DNA of 64,000 bases, from contig NZ_KQ948431.1 of assembly GCF_001514065.1 (NCBI RefSeq), forward strand, positions 62,001 through 126,000, read 5' to 3'. Numbering within the stretch: position 1 is the first letter of the stretch; the number at the start of each line of letters is the position of its first letter. This DNA comes from Streptomyces antibioticus. GTDB taxonomy: Bacteria; Actinomycetota; Actinomycetes; Streptomycetales; Streptomycetaceae. The notes under the pieces were generated by a model. It ran no database searches and was not told the origin of the DNA. It saw only the letters and a list, made by a program, of their open reading frames with translations. Of the stretch, positions 18,801 through 25,414 are shown piece by piece. The position numbers were made by a program, and so were the translations under genes.

Positions 18801-20498
18801 GAGCCGGTGCCACAGGGTCATGGCGTCCATCGAGGTCAGCCCGAGATCGGCGAACGCGGTGCCGGGATCGGCGACCGTGCCCCGGATCGCCTCGGCCTCC
18901 CGGCACACCAACTCCGTGAGCGCGGCCCGTCGTTCACCGGCGGTCAGACCGGCCAGCCCCGCGAGGTCCGGCCCCGGGGGCCGCTCGGCGAGCGTCTCGC
19001 GCAGCACCGCCCGCCGCGGCTTGCCCGCCGCCGTGCGCGGGACGGCCGGCGTGAACAGGACCTCCTCGGGCACCTTGTGCGCCGACAGCACCGCCGCGCA
19101 CCCGCGCAGCAGAGCGGCGGGGTCCAGCGACTCCTCCGCCGGGACCACGAACGCCACCGGGACCTCGCCCAGCAGCGGATGCGCCCGCGCCACCACGGCC
19201 GCGTCCCGTACCCCGGGCAGAGCGCGCAGCACCCGCTCGACCTCGGCCGGGTCGACGTTCTCACCGCCCCGCACGATCCGGTCGTTGAGCCGTCCGGTCA
19301 CGGTCAGACAGCCGCCCGCACCGAGCCGCCCCAGATCTCCGGTGCGGTACCAGCCCTCGCGCAGGGCCTCGGCGTCCGCATCGGGGCGGTTGTGGTAACC
19401 GAGCATGATGCCGGGGCCGCGCACCCAGATCTCGCCCTCGCCGGCGACGACGTCCAGGCCGCTGTCCGGGTCGACCAGCCGGACGTCCATGCCGGGCACC
19501 GGCGTTCCACTGCTCCCGGGCACCCGTGGGCCGTCGAGCGACTCCATGGCGATCTTGCCGCAGGTCTCGGTGGAGCCGTACCCGTCGAGCAGCGGTGCCC
19601 CGAACCGCCGCTCCACCTGCTCCCGCAGCTCCGGGTCGCTCGGCGCGCCCGCGGTGACACACACCCGCAGCGAGGGCACCGCGCCGAGGCCGGTGTCGAG
19701 GAGCTGCCGGAAGGTGAGCGGCACTCCGCCCAGCACGGTCGGCTCGAACTCGCCGATCAGCCGGGTGAGATGGGAAGGGCCCGAGGCCGAGGTGATGCGG
19801 GCGCTCGCCCCGGCCACGGTCGTGCCCAGCACGCACAGGGAGTGGGCGTAGGTGTGGGCGAGCGGCAGGGGCCAGAGCACCCGGTCCGCGGCGGTCAGTC
19901 CGAGCCGGGGCAGATAGCAGGCGAACGAGGACCAGAGCGCGGAGCGTTGGCTGGACACGGCCGCCGTGGGGGTGCCCGAGGTGCCGGACGTGTAGAGCAG
20001 CCAGGCGGGTTCGTCCAGTCCCAGGTCGTCGCGCGGGGCGGGCGCGGGGCCGGTCACGAGGTCCTCGAAGCGCTCGGCCCCGTCCGGTACGGCCCCCTCG
20101 CCGATCACCACCAGCCGCACCGGCCGCCCCGCGAGCATTCCCGCGATCCGTGGCAGCCGCCGCTGGTCGGTGACCACCAAGGCCGGGTCGCAGTCCGCCA
20201 GCAGCTGGGCCAGCTCGGTGTGGGTGGCACGCGGCGGCAACGGGACCCCGACCGCCGCCGCGCGCACGGTCGCCAGGAGGCCCTCGACCAGTTCCACGCC
20301 GTTGGCGAGGAAGAACGCCACCCGGGTGCCGCGCGCGACCGCGAGTCCGGTCGCCAACCGTGCGGTCCTGCGGTCGAGTTCGGCCCAGCTCACCTCGCGC
20401 CGGTCGTCGGCGAACGCGAGCTTCTCGCCGTACCGTACGGCGTTCTCCGCGAGGAGCTCCGGCACCGGCCGCACCCTGATCGCATCCGCCACACCCAT
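12873..20498 (-). CDS. Single-module type I polyketide synthase: acyl ligase-ACP-KS-AT-DH-KR-ACP-TE
   Basis: 2541 residues. Acyl-AMP ligase about 10-515 (YTSGTSGTP, DGYGSTETCG, C-terminal Lys in TAAGKPRR); its A3 lysine is replaced (GTPTAAV). ACP1 with GLTSMD, Ser about 556. KS about 615-1040 with TACSSS (Cys about 783) and both His motifs (EGHGTG, NLGHSQ). AT about 1140-1425 with GHSVGE (Ser about 1230) and HAFH, which predicts malonyl-CoA. DH about 1490-1750 with intact HxxxGxxxxP (His about 1520) and DAALH. KR about 1900-2090 with GGTGALG, VDD (B-type) and the YAAAN motif. ACP2 with GFDSL (Ser about 2213). TE about 2270-2541 with GYCAGG, so Cys about 2398 replaces the usual Ser. No enoylreductase. 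A loaded acid would be extended with malonate to an unsaturated acyl product, once or iteratively. Confidence 0.95.
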   Translation of the reverse strand: MGVADAIRVRPVPELLAENAVRYGEKLAFADDRREVSWAELDRRTARLATGLAVARGTRVAFFLANGVELVEGLLATVRAAAVGVPLPPRATHTELAQLLADCDPALVVTDQRRLPRIAGMLAGRPVRLVVIGEGAVPDGAERFEDLVTGPAPAPRDDLGLDEPAWLLYTSGTSGTPTAAVSSQRSALWSSFACYLPRLGLTAADRVLWPLPLAHTYAHSLCVLGTTVAGASARITSASGPSHLTRLIGEFEPTVLGGVPLTFRQLLDTGLGAVPSLRVCVTAGAPSDPELREQVERRFGAPLLDGYGSTETCGKIAMESLDGPRVPGSSGTPVPGMDVRLVDPDSGLDVVAGEGEIWVRGPGIMLGYHNRPDADAEALREGWYRTGDLGRLGAGGCLTVTGRLNDRIVRGGENVDPAEVERVLRALPGVRDAAVVARAHPLLGEVPVAFVVPAEESLDPAALLRGCAAVLSAHKVPEEVLFTPAVPRTAAGKPRRAVLRETLAERPPGPDLAGLAGLTAGERRAALTELVCREAEAIRGTVADPGTAFADLGLTSMDAMTLWHRLSLRTGLRLPATLVWDHPTPAAVAAHLDARMTGEAPATVPPPRGPEAEPVAIVAVGCRYPGGVSSPEDLWQLVSDGVDATGDFPADRGWDVDALHDPDPDRLGTTYTRRGGFLDGAADFDPLFFGISPREALAMDPQHRLLLEVAWETLERAGIPAPTLRGSATGVFVGLMHAGYGTGLSPHELESHIGIGSSGSVASGRISYVLGLRGPALTVDTACSSSLVAMDLAAKALRAGECTLALAGGVTVLSSPQPFIAFSRQRGLSADGRCRSFAAGAEGTAWAEGVGLVLLEKLSDARRNGHPVLAVLRGSAVNSDGASNGLTAPNGEAQRDLIRLALADAGLGPADVDVVEGHGTGTALGDPIEAGALLATYGQDRDPADPVWLGSVKSNLGHSQAAAGVAGVIKMIEAMHHGELPRSLYAEEPSPHVDWSEGAVRLLDRPRPWPHRDRPRRAAVSSFGIGGTNAHLIIEEPQSEATAGNGNRLGAAAPWLVSGGDEAGLRAHAGKLAEALAGVTDDEALDVAYSLATTRTPLPHRAAVRADSASELLAGLRRLAAGEDGPGLLKGAGRGTPKLALLCAGQGTQRAGMGRELAAAFPVFDAAFTEVCDLFGPLLGRPLREVIDDPDSALLDRTDYAQPALFAFEVALHRLLADWGVRPDYLVGHSVGELAAAHLAGVFSLADAVRLVAARGRLMAALPPGGAMIALTATEAEVARSLAATPGRVAIAAVNGPTSVVVSGDEDAVTALAASLGGRSTRLRVSHAFHSPLLDPMLAEFRAVAETVAYRRPSVPVVSTVTGRPEPDALATADHWVRQVRETVRFADAVEWLAEAGVTAFVEAGPAAALSVAAEGCAAPDAGAVFASCADAREALGALASLHVHGVPVDWRSVYAGSGARRRALPTYPFQRQRYWLHAVRHPVAAGHPLLGEAQPDADGPGVRHTGVLSAGRQSWLADHVIGGRVLLPAAAFAELACHAAGAAGPVRLAELAFREPLVLPESEAVRVQVVTGGPDEAGNRPVAVWARSGETWTRHATATIAPVGAAPVVPLRVWPPAGAERLPVDYDRLADHGHDYGPAFRAVTGLWRRGTSLYAELALPPREAATAASYTLHPALLDAALHAALLADGPGEARVPLTCAGLTVYATGATAARAQLDRLGPDEFRVTLTDPAGQPLAAVESMVTRVLPTQRPLAHTELYRLAWLPATAGGNADTRHELFDLPRPTMDTDPPARVRSLLGGTLARIQEWVGDSRPGRLLILTHHATGDDPDPAEAAVAGLVRSAQSEHPGRIVLVDRRGGPASPADLEAALRTGEPQVALRDGAVLVPRLAAVPSTVEAEAPVLDPDGTVLITGGTGALGASLARYLVDRHGVRQMVLAGRSGRTPAWVAELDAAVRVIACDVSDRAAVDALVASCGAALTAVFHLSGAVDDGVVDGLTPERLAAVLAPKADGAWHLHEATKDLGLSAFVLYSSAAGVLGRPGQANYAAANGFLDALARHRTAQGLPAQSLAWGPWTTADDAGMAAQVAPQRLADGGVLSVGEEESIDLLDRASRTPEPVLVPIALDRAALRAPTAPPVLTDLLPRRPAAAPATTAPAQAPGAWRERLAAVPVGERESVLAELMRTELALVLGFPDAAAFPAERAFTELGFDSLTAVQFRNRLSAFTRVRLAPSIVFDHPTLPALAAHVHEALRQVLPDAEAEVTADEPASYRFGPLYHHVLRERGSLEAMGLRFLASHALPSFAVADRTRHAVPPVRLAQGAGTALVYVPDYLTPYHRVPAGLAKQFDGERDLFLLEHPGFGARRAVPDGVDAIVTTHVDTVRSLPTSGPVVLVGYCAGGALAHAVARELARAGEPPAGLVLLDAHAGVLRRDDQRALALMAAGAELPDDVVTEFDDSLLIAGGGYARVLENWEPEPSPVPTLLVRGRPTAQMLRIDPDGDWRPRWPHPHVTVDVPGDHYTLVHHDADTTAAAMRAWLPA

Positions 20499-20676
20499 CG
20501 GGCCTCCTGTCGGGGGAGTCCGCTCCGCTGCGGATCTTGGACCAGCCTATGCCGGGCCGTCCCAACGACGCGCCGAACCCTGGCCAGTTGAGCCAAGGTC
20601 GCGCGGTCTCGACAGAGTGGCCGAATTGGTATGGACCTGACCATGATCAGCCGCTAGGCTCTGCCCGGCCACACCT

Positions 20677-20692
20677 CTGAGAGCGCTCTCAG
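20677..20692. promoter_or_regulatory. 16-bp perfect palindrome, LacI/CebR-like operator
   Basis: CTGAGAGCGCTCTCAG is a perfect palindrome 60 bases before the S1 protease start. It differs from the Streptomyces CebR box (TGGGAGCGCTCCCA) by one base per half site, so a LacI-family regulator of carbohydrate metabolism is the best guess. No LacI-type gene is in the window. Confidence 0.55.
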
Positions 20693-20751
20693 CATCCTGC
20701 TGTTCCCCGCTGTTCCACCCCACTCCACTGGAACGACGAAGGGCAACCCCC

Positions 20752-21912
20752 ATGAGACGCACCGGACTCACCCATGCCGCGCTGGCCTTGCTGCTCACCC
20801 TCGGCGCCGGCTTCGCGGCGGGCACCGCACCCGCCTCCGCCTCTTCCGAAGGCGGACGTCCGGCGAAAGAGCCTGCCTCCGCCGGTCTCCTCGCCGCCAT
20901 GCAGCACGACCTGCACCTCACCAAGGCCCAGGCCGAGCAGCGGCTCGCCGCCGAACAGCGGGCCACGGCCGCCGAGCCCAAGGCTCGCAAGGCCGCCGGA
21001 AGTTCACTCGGCGGCACCTGGTACGACGCCGACGCCGGCACCCTGACCGTGGGCCTCACCCCGGACGCGTCGCGGGCGACCGTCAAGGCGGTGCGGGCCA
21101 CCGGTGCCGACGTCCGCACCGTCGCCCACACGGCCCGCGAACTCGCCGCCACCCAGGCGCGGCTCGACAAGCTCAACGCCCCGGCGGGCGTCGCCAGTTG
21201 GCATGTGGATCCGCGGGCGAGCGCGGTCGTCGTCAACATCGTCGCGGGCGAGAAAGCCGACAACGATGTCCGGCGCTTCGTGGACCGGGCCCACCGCGCG
21301 GGCCCCGTCACCGTCCGGCATCTCTCCACCGCACCGCGGACCTTCGCCGCCGGGACCGTCGGCGGCGACCCCTTCTACACCGGCAACGTCCGCTGTTCCA
21401 TAGGCTTCTCGGTGTACGGCGGGTTCATCACGGCCGGACACTGCGACCAGCACACCGGCGCCGTCTACGGCTGGGACCGCAGCTACGTCGGCAACTTCCA
21501 GGGCTCGTCGTTCCCCGGCGACCACTACGCCTGGGTCAACGTGGGCAGTGGCTGGTGGACGGTGCCGGTCGTGCTCGGCTGGGGCACCGTCTCCGACCAG
21601 CTGGTGCGCGGCTCCAACGTCGCGCCCGTGGGCTCCTCCGTCTGCCGGTCCGGCTCGACCACGCACTGGCACTGCGGCACGGTCCTCGCCATGAACGAGA
21701 CCGTCAACTACAGCCAGGGCGCGGTGTATCAGATGACCAAGACCAGTGTCTGCGCCGAACCCGGCGACTCCGGCGGCTCGTTCATCAGCGGCGACCAGGC
21801 CCAGGGCGTAACCTCCGGCGGCTGGGGCAACTGCTCCAGCGGTGGCGAGACCTGGTTCCAACCCGTCAACGAGATCCTCAACCGGTACGGCCTCACCCTC
21901 CACACCGCCTGA
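20752..21912 (+). CDS. Secreted S1-family serine protease (streptogrisin/alpha-lytic type) with prodomain
   Basis: 386 residues. A signal peptide (MRRTGLTHAALALLLTLGAG, cleavage near ASA) and a long alpha-lytic-type prodomain (about 45-195) precede the chymotrypsin-fold catalytic domain. Catalytic His is in TAGHC, Ser in EPGDSGGS and Asp probably in the PGDHYAWV segment. Cysteines flank the His and Ser loops as in streptogrisins. The prodomain folds the protease and is then removed. The gene stands alone, with a 16-bp palindrome in its promoter region. The ATG at 20752 is preceded by a Shine-Dalgarno-like AACGACGAAGGGCAA region. Confidence 0.92.
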   Translation: MRRTGLTHAALALLLTLGAGFAAGTAPASASSEGGRPAKEPASAGLLAAMQHDLHLTKAQAEQRLAAEQRATAAEPKARKAAGSSLGGTWYDADAGTLTVGLTPDASRATVKAVRATGADVRTVAHTARELAATQARLDKLNAPAGVASWHVDPRASAVVVNIVAGEKADNDVRRFVDRAHRAGPVTVRHLSTAPRTFAAGTVGGDPFYTGNVRCSIGFSVYGGFITAGHCDQHTGAVYGWDRSYVGNFQGSSFPGDHYAWVNVGSGWWTVPVVLGWGTVSDQLVRGSNVAPVGSSVCRSGSTTHWHCGTVLAMNETVNYSQGAVYQMTKTSVCAEPGDSGGSFISGDQAQGVTSGGWGNCSSGGETWFQPVNEILNRYGLTLHTA

Positions 21913-22028
21913 ACCATGGTGACGCGTGGGCTCGGCCTCGGGCACGGTCGGGCCCACGCGGCGCAACGGATGTTACGTGTGGGAAACCTTGACGGTCGTG
22001 GGAGTGGATGCCACGATTCCGGCGCCGC

Positions 22029-22046
22029 GATGTTTACGTAAACATC
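22029..22046. promoter_or_regulatory. 18-bp perfect palindrome before the GH5 gene
   Basis: GATGTTTACGTAAACATC is a perfect palindrome, AT-rich against a GC-rich background, ending 24 bases before the GH5 start codon. The TGTTTACGTAAACA core has the look of a LacI-family operator. It overlaps the place where the transcript start would be, so repression is likely. Confidence 0.6.
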
Positions 22047-22070
22047 CTGTCGCTCCGGAAGGGTACGTCG

Positions 22071-23126
22071 ATGCGCAAGACCCCTGTCACTTCCCGCCTC
22101 AAGCCCCGCACCCGGGCCGCCCTCGCCGCGGTCGCGATCGCCGCCGTCACCGCCGCCGGCCTCGCGGGCAGCCCCGCCGCCGCCGCGCCGAGCATCGACA
22201 CCACCCAGTTCAAGGGCGTCAACTGGGCCGACCCGCGGGACAACTTCGCCGACGACACGCTCCAGCTGTCCGGTCTGTCGACCACGGACACCTACGCCCA
22301 GACCTACGTCAAGGCCGGCCGGATCATCTCCGCGTTCCGCGCCAACCTCGGCGCCAACACGGTCCGGCTGCCGATCAACCCGTACACGGTGAACGGCACT
22401 TACTGGAAGTCGTACCGCGCCGTCATCGACGCCGCGACGGCCCACGGCTTCAAGGTGATCGTGTCCTACTGGGAGGGCACGGGCGACCGCAAGGACGGCT
22501 ACATCGACGACGAGGCCACCTACTGGCGGATGTGGAACACCGTCGTCAAGGCCTACAAGGGCAACTCGAAGGTCTACTTCGAGCCGATGAACGAGCCGCA
22601 CGGCTACACCGACACCGAGTGGGCCGACATCGCGGCCAAGTGGCTCGACACCTACAAGTCCGTGCCGCGCAATCGGGTCTTCGTCAGCGGCGCCGGCTAC
22701 AACGACCACGTCACGTCCGTCTGCGCCGACCCGCGCCTGAAGGGCACGTACCTCTCCCTGCACCACTACGGCTTCTGGAAGTCGTACGCCACCTACGACG
22801 AGTGGGTCGCCGACCTGAAGGTGCGCATCGGCGACTGCGCGAACCGGACCATCGCCGACGAGTTCGGGGCGCCGATGACCACGGGCCTGAACTACAACGT
22901 GAAGACGCCGGACGACAACTACGTCAACTTCATCCAGGCCGTCACCGACACCTTCCGCGAGCTGAAGATGGGCTCGGTGTACTGGCCGGGCCTGCGCACC
23001 GACGACATCTACTCGATACAGCAGCTGACCGGTGACCCGGCGAAGCCCTGGCTGAAGACCACCAACCAGTCCGGCGCGGACCGCCTGGCCTGGGCCTGGC
23101 AGCGCGGCAAGCCGGTCGGGAAGTGA
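22071..23126 (+). CDS. Secreted glycoside hydrolase family 5 (cellulase-like)
   Basis: 351 residues. The N-terminal signal peptide has a twin-basic start and a hydrophobic Ala-rich core ending at PAAAA, about residue 39. The (beta/alpha)8 GH5 domain follows. The acid/base Glu is in YFEPMNEPHGY and the nucleophile Glu in IADEFGAP. GANTVRLPINPY is the usual early GH5 segment. No carbohydrate-binding module is attached. It would cleave beta-1,4-type glucans or mannans outside the cell; the exact subfamily is not clear. ATG at 22071 with GGAAGGG upstream. An 18-bp palindrome in front suggests sugar-responsive repression. Confidence 0.9.
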   Translation: MRKTPVTSRLKPRTRAALAAVAIAAVTAAGLAGSPAAAAPSIDTTQFKGVNWADPRDNFADDTLQLSGLSTTDTYAQTYVKAGRIISAFRANLGANTVRLPINPYTVNGTYWKSYRAVIDAATAHGFKVIVSYWEGTGDRKDGYIDDEATYWRMWNTVVKAYKGNSKVYFEPMNEPHGYTDTEWADIAAKWLDTYKSVPRNRVFVSGAGYNDHVTSVCADPRLKGTYLSLHHYGFWKSYATYDEWVADLKVRIGDCANRTIADEFGAPMTTGLNYNVKTPDDNYVNFIQAVTDTFRELKMGSVYWPGLRTDDIYSIQQLTGDPAKPWLKTTNQSGADRLAWAWQRGKPVGK

Positions 23127-23132
23127 GCTGAT

Positions 23133-23176
23133 CCCGAGGGGTGCCGCTCGCTAATCGGTGGGCGGCACCCCTCGGG
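23133..23176. terminator. Hairpin terminator between the GH5 and CGNR genes
   Basis: CCCGAGGGGTGCCGC at 23133-23147 pairs perfectly over 15 bases with 23162-23176, leaving a 14-base loop. It lies just after the GH5 stop, and its right arm is inside the 3' end of the convergent CGNR gene. It may therefore serve both genes. Confidence 0.65.
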
Positions 23177-23681
23177 CGCGGTGGCGTCGGACCGCGTCGC
23201 GGTTGGCGCAGCGCTGGGAGCAGTAGCGCTGCCTACCGGTGCGGGAGGTGTCGGCGTAGATCGTGGTGCACTCGGTCACCGCGCAGCGGCTGAGGCGGTG
23301 CATGCCGCGGCCCGCCAGGTGCAGTGCCGTGCCGACCGAGATCAGTGAGGAGACGACCGCGCCGAGCGGCTGGTCCTCGTCGCGGTAGTGAAGGTGCCAG
23401 CCGGTGCCGACGTGGTTCGTCATCCGGGGGTGGGCGGCGGCGGCGGCCAGCATCGCGTTGACCAGCGCGGCGCGTTCGTGCTCGGCGGTCGCGTCGACGA
23501 CCTTCTCCCAGGCGTCCAGCGCGGCCCCGACCCGGTCGAGGTCGTCCGGCGTCACCGGCCCCTCCACCGCCACCCCGGCGGCCCGGCAGCGGTCCGCGAG
23601 CTCACTGGCGTCGGCCGGGCGGCGGTTGGCCAGGTCGGCGGCGAGGTTCACGGCATCCTCGCCGTAAGGGTTGAGGTGCAT
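23151..23681 (-). CDS. CGNR zinc-finger protein (ABATE domain)
   Basis: 176 residues. The N-terminal ABATE-like region starts with NPYGEDAVNLAADLANRR. The C-terminal CGNR zinc finger is clear: RCAVTECTTIYADTSRTGRQRYCSQRCANRDAVRRHRAR, with four Cys, is a treble-clef-like DNA-binding finger. Such proteins are thought to be stress-related transcription regulators with a small-molecule-binding ABATE domain. It is divergent from the GNAT gene with only 26 bases between starts, so the two promoters overlap. Confidence 0.88.
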   Translation of the reverse strand: MHLNPYGEDAVNLAADLANRRPADASELADRCRAAGVAVEGPVTPDDLDRVGAALDAWEKVVDATAEHERAALVNAMLAAAAAHPRMTNHVGTGWHLHYRDEDQPLGAVVSSLISVGTALHLAGRGMHRLSRCAVTECTTIYADTSRTGRQRYCSQRCANRDAVRRHRARGVPPTD

Positions 23682-23707
23682 AAGGTCATTACATCAGGCT
23701 CGTCGGC

Positions 23708-24202
23708 ATGGGACAACGCACCGCGATCCGTGCCGCCGTACGCCCGGCCGGGCAGTACGACCTCGTCGAGCTCCTGCGTCTGCGGGCGCTGCTGTTCGAC
23801 GAGTTGGCGGACACCTTCTTCAACTCTGCCTCCGGCGAAGACGGTTGGCTGGACGCCCTGGCCGTGGTGCTGACGGAACAGCTGACCTCGGACTCCGTCC
23901 GCATCCTCGTCGTCGACGGCGAGGGCGGCCGGCTCGCCGCCTGCGGCATCGGTGTCGTCGAACAACGGCTGCCGGGACCGCACCTTTTGAACGGCCGGAT
24001 CGGCCAGGTCGTCGGCGTCGTCACCGACCCCGCGCACCGGCGGCGCGGGCACAGCCGGGCGATCATGCGGGAGTTGCTGGACTGGTTCCGGGAGCGTGGC
24101 GTGTCCCGCGTGGACCTGTACGCCTCGGCCGAGGGCGAACCCCTCTACCGCGACCTGGGGTTCACCGACCTTCCCGATCCCGCGCTGTACTGGCGTCCCT
24201 GA
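23708..24202 (+). CDS. GNAT-family N-acetyltransferase
   Basis: 164 residues. The acetyl-CoA-binding motif A is visible (VVGVVTDPAHRRRGHSRAIMRELLDWFRERG), followed by motif B (VDLYASAEGEPLYRDLGFTD). Substrate unknown. Its 3' end overlaps the 3' end of the convergent acyltransferase gene by 58 bases. It shares a very short divergent promoter region with the CGNR gene, which may regulate it. Confidence 0.88.
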   Translation: MGQRTAIRAAVRPAGQYDLVELLRLRALLFDELADTFFNSASGEDGWLDALAVVLTEQLTSDSVRILVVDGEGGRLAACGIGVVEQRLPGPHLLNGRIGQVVGVVTDPAHRRRGHSRAIMRELLDWFRERGVSRVDLYASAEGEPLYRDLGFTDLPDPALYWRP

Positions 24203-25272
24203 GCGGCATGTTCACGTTCGAAGAGCCACGGCAGGTCCGGCTCCACGGCGAAGCGGAACACCCGGCGCACGGGCGGGGTGCACAGCAGCGTCACGGTCAC
24301 CGCGGCGACGGCCGTGACGACGAGCGCACCGAGCGGCCGGTGGACCCAGGCGGGCTCGTACCAGCCCCACGGCTCGGAGCCCTGCGCGACGAACCCGTGC
24401 AGCAGATAGCCGTACAACGTGCCCGCGCCCAGCGTGGTGAACCACATCCGCCTCCCGGGTACCCACGCGAGGAAGCACGCGACCAGCAGCACCGAGCAGC
24501 CGAACAGCACCGGCGTCATGACCAGACCGGACCAGCCGGGCGCACCGAGCTCCTGCACGCTGTCCCGGTGGTAGAACCAGGCACCGCTCAGCCGCGGCAC
24601 CGCCCAGTAGGCCACCCCGAGCGCACCCGCGAACACCGGCACCGCCAGCAGCCGCGCCGAACGGCGGCGCACCAGCCGGAAGTGCTCCGGCCGCAGACAC
24701 AGGCCCAGCACGAAGTACGGCAGGAACTGCAACGTGCGCTGGAGATCCAGGTCCTCGCCGATCGACGGCGTCACGCTCGCCAGCACCGCGACACCGAGCG
24801 CGAGGGGCAGCGGCCACCGCACGTGCCGCCACAACGGGGTGGTCAGCCGCCACATGAACAACGCGGCCAGGAACCATGTCAGATACAGCGGATCCAGAAG
24901 GCTGACCGGACGGTCCGGGACGCCGTCGGTCCAGCGCGTCCAGAGGGTGTACGCCGTCTCGAAGACGACATAGGGGAGAGCGACCCCGGTCACCAGGCGC
25001 CTCAGCCGCCGCGGGCTCGCGTCGAAGTTCCGGGAGAAGTAGCCCGCGACGACGATGAACGCCGGCATGTGGAAGGCGTACACGAGCATGTAGAGCGCGC
25101 TGACCGTCCGGCTGCCGTCGCGCAGCGGCTCCCAGGCGTGGCCGGTCGCCACCAGCACGATCGCCAGGTACTTGGCGTTGTCGAAGAACGCGTCGCGGTC
25201 CTCGGCGGGGCGGCCGGGGCCGGGTGCCGGGTCCTGGACCGGCGGGTGGTCCGCGAGGGGCCCGCTCACCAC
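24145..25272 (-). CDS. Acyltransferase-3 family membrane protein (fucose 4-O-acetylase-like)
   Basis: 375 residues with about ten hydrophobic spans. The segment FFDNAKYLAIVLVATGHAWEPL carries the conserved His, and YAFHMPAFIVVAGYFSRNF is diagnostic of acyltransferase-3 and OafA/fucose-acetylase-like integral membrane enzymes. These acetylate or otherwise acylate sugars at the cell surface. The start at tandem GTG codons (25272 and 25269) has a poor Shine-Dalgarno site, so it is uncertain by a few residues. The 3' end overlaps the convergent GNAT gene by 58 bases. Confidence 0.85.
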   Translation of the reverse strand: MVSGPLADHPPVQDPAPGPGRPAEDRDAFFDNAKYLAIVLVATGHAWEPLRDGSRTVSALYMLVYAFHMPAFIVVAGYFSRNFDASPRRLRRLVTGVALPYVVFETAYTLWTRWTDGVPDRPVSLLDPLYLTWFLAALFMWRLTTPLWRHVRWPLPLALGVAVLASVTPSIGEDLDLQRTLQFLPYFVLGLCLRPEHFRLVRRRSARLLAVPVFAGALGVAYWAVPRLSGAWFYHRDSVQELGAPGWSGLVMTPVLFGCSVLLVACFLAWVPGRRMWFTTLGAGTLYGYLLHGFVAQGSEPWGWYEPAWVHRPLGALVVTAVAAVTVTLLCTPPVRRVFRFAVEPDLPWLFEREHAAQGRQYSAGSGRSVNPRSR

Positions 25273-25414
25273 ACCGCCCCCGGCACGCGGCGCGGGAGAG
25301 GCGCGCTGCCGGGGGCCGGTCCGGCGGATGTGCAGGACGGGACCACGGGGGCGGGAAGCGGGAACATCCCCCGCGTCTGACCGGTTCTCGCGGGCTCAAA
25401 CGTCCGCGGTGCCG

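Noticed and set aside
12834..20591. Very long open frames on the plus strand through the PKS gene (for example 12834-17153 and 17199-20591)
   Set aside because: They are antisense to a PKS with all catalytic motifs intact. Their translations are Arg/Gly/Pro-rich low-complexity sequence, as expected when a GC-rich gene is read on the wrong strand.
20627..20638. TGGTATGGACCT upstream of the S1 protease as a DasR-type site
   Set aside because: Only about 9 of 12 positions fit the usual TGGTCTAGACCA core and the symmetry is broken, so it is too weak to list as a feature.
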